Assembly (NCBI RefSeq): GCF_030929555.1
Contig: NZ_JAVFVT010000005.1
Location: 171,219 to 235,218 of the forward strand
Direction of reading: 5' to 3'
DNA length: 64,000 bases
Origin: Paenibacillus sp. LHD-117
GTDB taxonomy: Bacteria; Bacillota; Bacilli; Paenibacillales; Paenibacillaceae
The notes under the pieces are model-generated. The model saw only the letters and a list, made by a program, of their open reading frames with translations, had not been told where the DNA came from and ran no database searches. Positions 63,994-64,000 of the stretch are shown piece after piece. The stretch's first letter is position 1. Every line of letters begins with the position of its first letter. Made by a program: the position numbers and the translations under genes.

Positions 63994-64000
63994 ATGCAGT
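63994..64000 (+). CDS. Partial gene running off the right edge
   Basis: AAAGGAGC lies 7 nt before an ATG at 63994 (ATG-CAG-T...), a convincing translation start. Too short to identify. Confidence 0.4.

Overview
The window looks like chromosomal DNA from an endospore-forming, high-GC member of the Paenibacillaceae (Paenibacillus/Cohnella type). This is inferred from an alpha/beta-type SASP gene (6186-6476), strong AGGAGG ribosome binding sites with frequent TTG/GTG starts, YesM/YesN-type two-component systems beside CUT1 sugar ABC transporters, and YitT, GreA, DeoD and BMP-type nucleoside transport genes. No rRNA, tRNA or CRISPR array was seen.

Layout. 0-8 kb: a luciferase-like flavin oxidoreductase; a winged-helix regulator with an in-frame stop, followed by MFS and beta-propeller genes; a Fur-box-controlled ferredoxin-NADP reductase; SASP; YitT; GreA. 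8.2-11.6 kb: an AT-richer island with a hairpin element, a decayed zinc-ribbon gene, a small secreted protein, a SpoIID-like secreted protein and a wrecked IS91-family transposase. 11.6-13.9 kb: a ParM/StbA-like actin ATPase plus a small ParR-like protein, flanked on both sides by related short repeats. 14-18 kb: TetR plus aldo/keto reductase, an SRPBCC protein and an AT-rich secreted pair. 18.5-29.1 kb: histidine kinase, two solute-binding lipoproteins, two permeases, an AraC-type response regulator and a DUF5107/TPR protein. 29.2-34.3 kb: a second CUT1 transporter operon with a Cys/Met-type PLP enzyme and a FadR-type regulator. 34.5-41.7 kb: a D-glucosaminate-type (DgaE/DgaF) catabolic operon whose gluconate-type permease carries a large internal deletion and has a TnpB-only IS200/IS605 element inserted between its RBS and its start codon. 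41.8-51.7 kb: a toxin-antitoxin pair, an M3 peptidase, two tandem paralogous small proteins, a repeat array, an esterase/dioxygenase/permease operon with an XRE-cupin regulator, and two proteins of unknown role. 51.8-60.8 kb: a nucleoside uptake and salvage block (deoB, BMP ABC transporter, NCS2 permease in one leftward operon; Crp/Fnr regulator and deoD rightward). 61-63.8 kb: a 910-residue secreted or anchored protein.

How it fits together. Most of the window is accessory carbon acquisition: extracellular capture by lipoproteins, CUT1 permeases that need a shared MsiK-type ATPase encoded elsewhere, and local regulators. The nucleoside block is coherent: NupNOPQ-like import, phosphorolysis by DeoD, pentose-phosphate entry through DeoB, base import through NCS2, with a CRP-like palindrome between the Crp/Fnr gene and deoD.

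The most unusual items are the chromosomal actin-like segregation-type locus with flanking repeats, the TnpB element whose insertion site and guide can be read exactly from the flanks, two arrays of about 52-bp dyad repeats at separate loci, the in-frame deletion in the GntP gene, and the nonsense codon in the winged-helix regulator.
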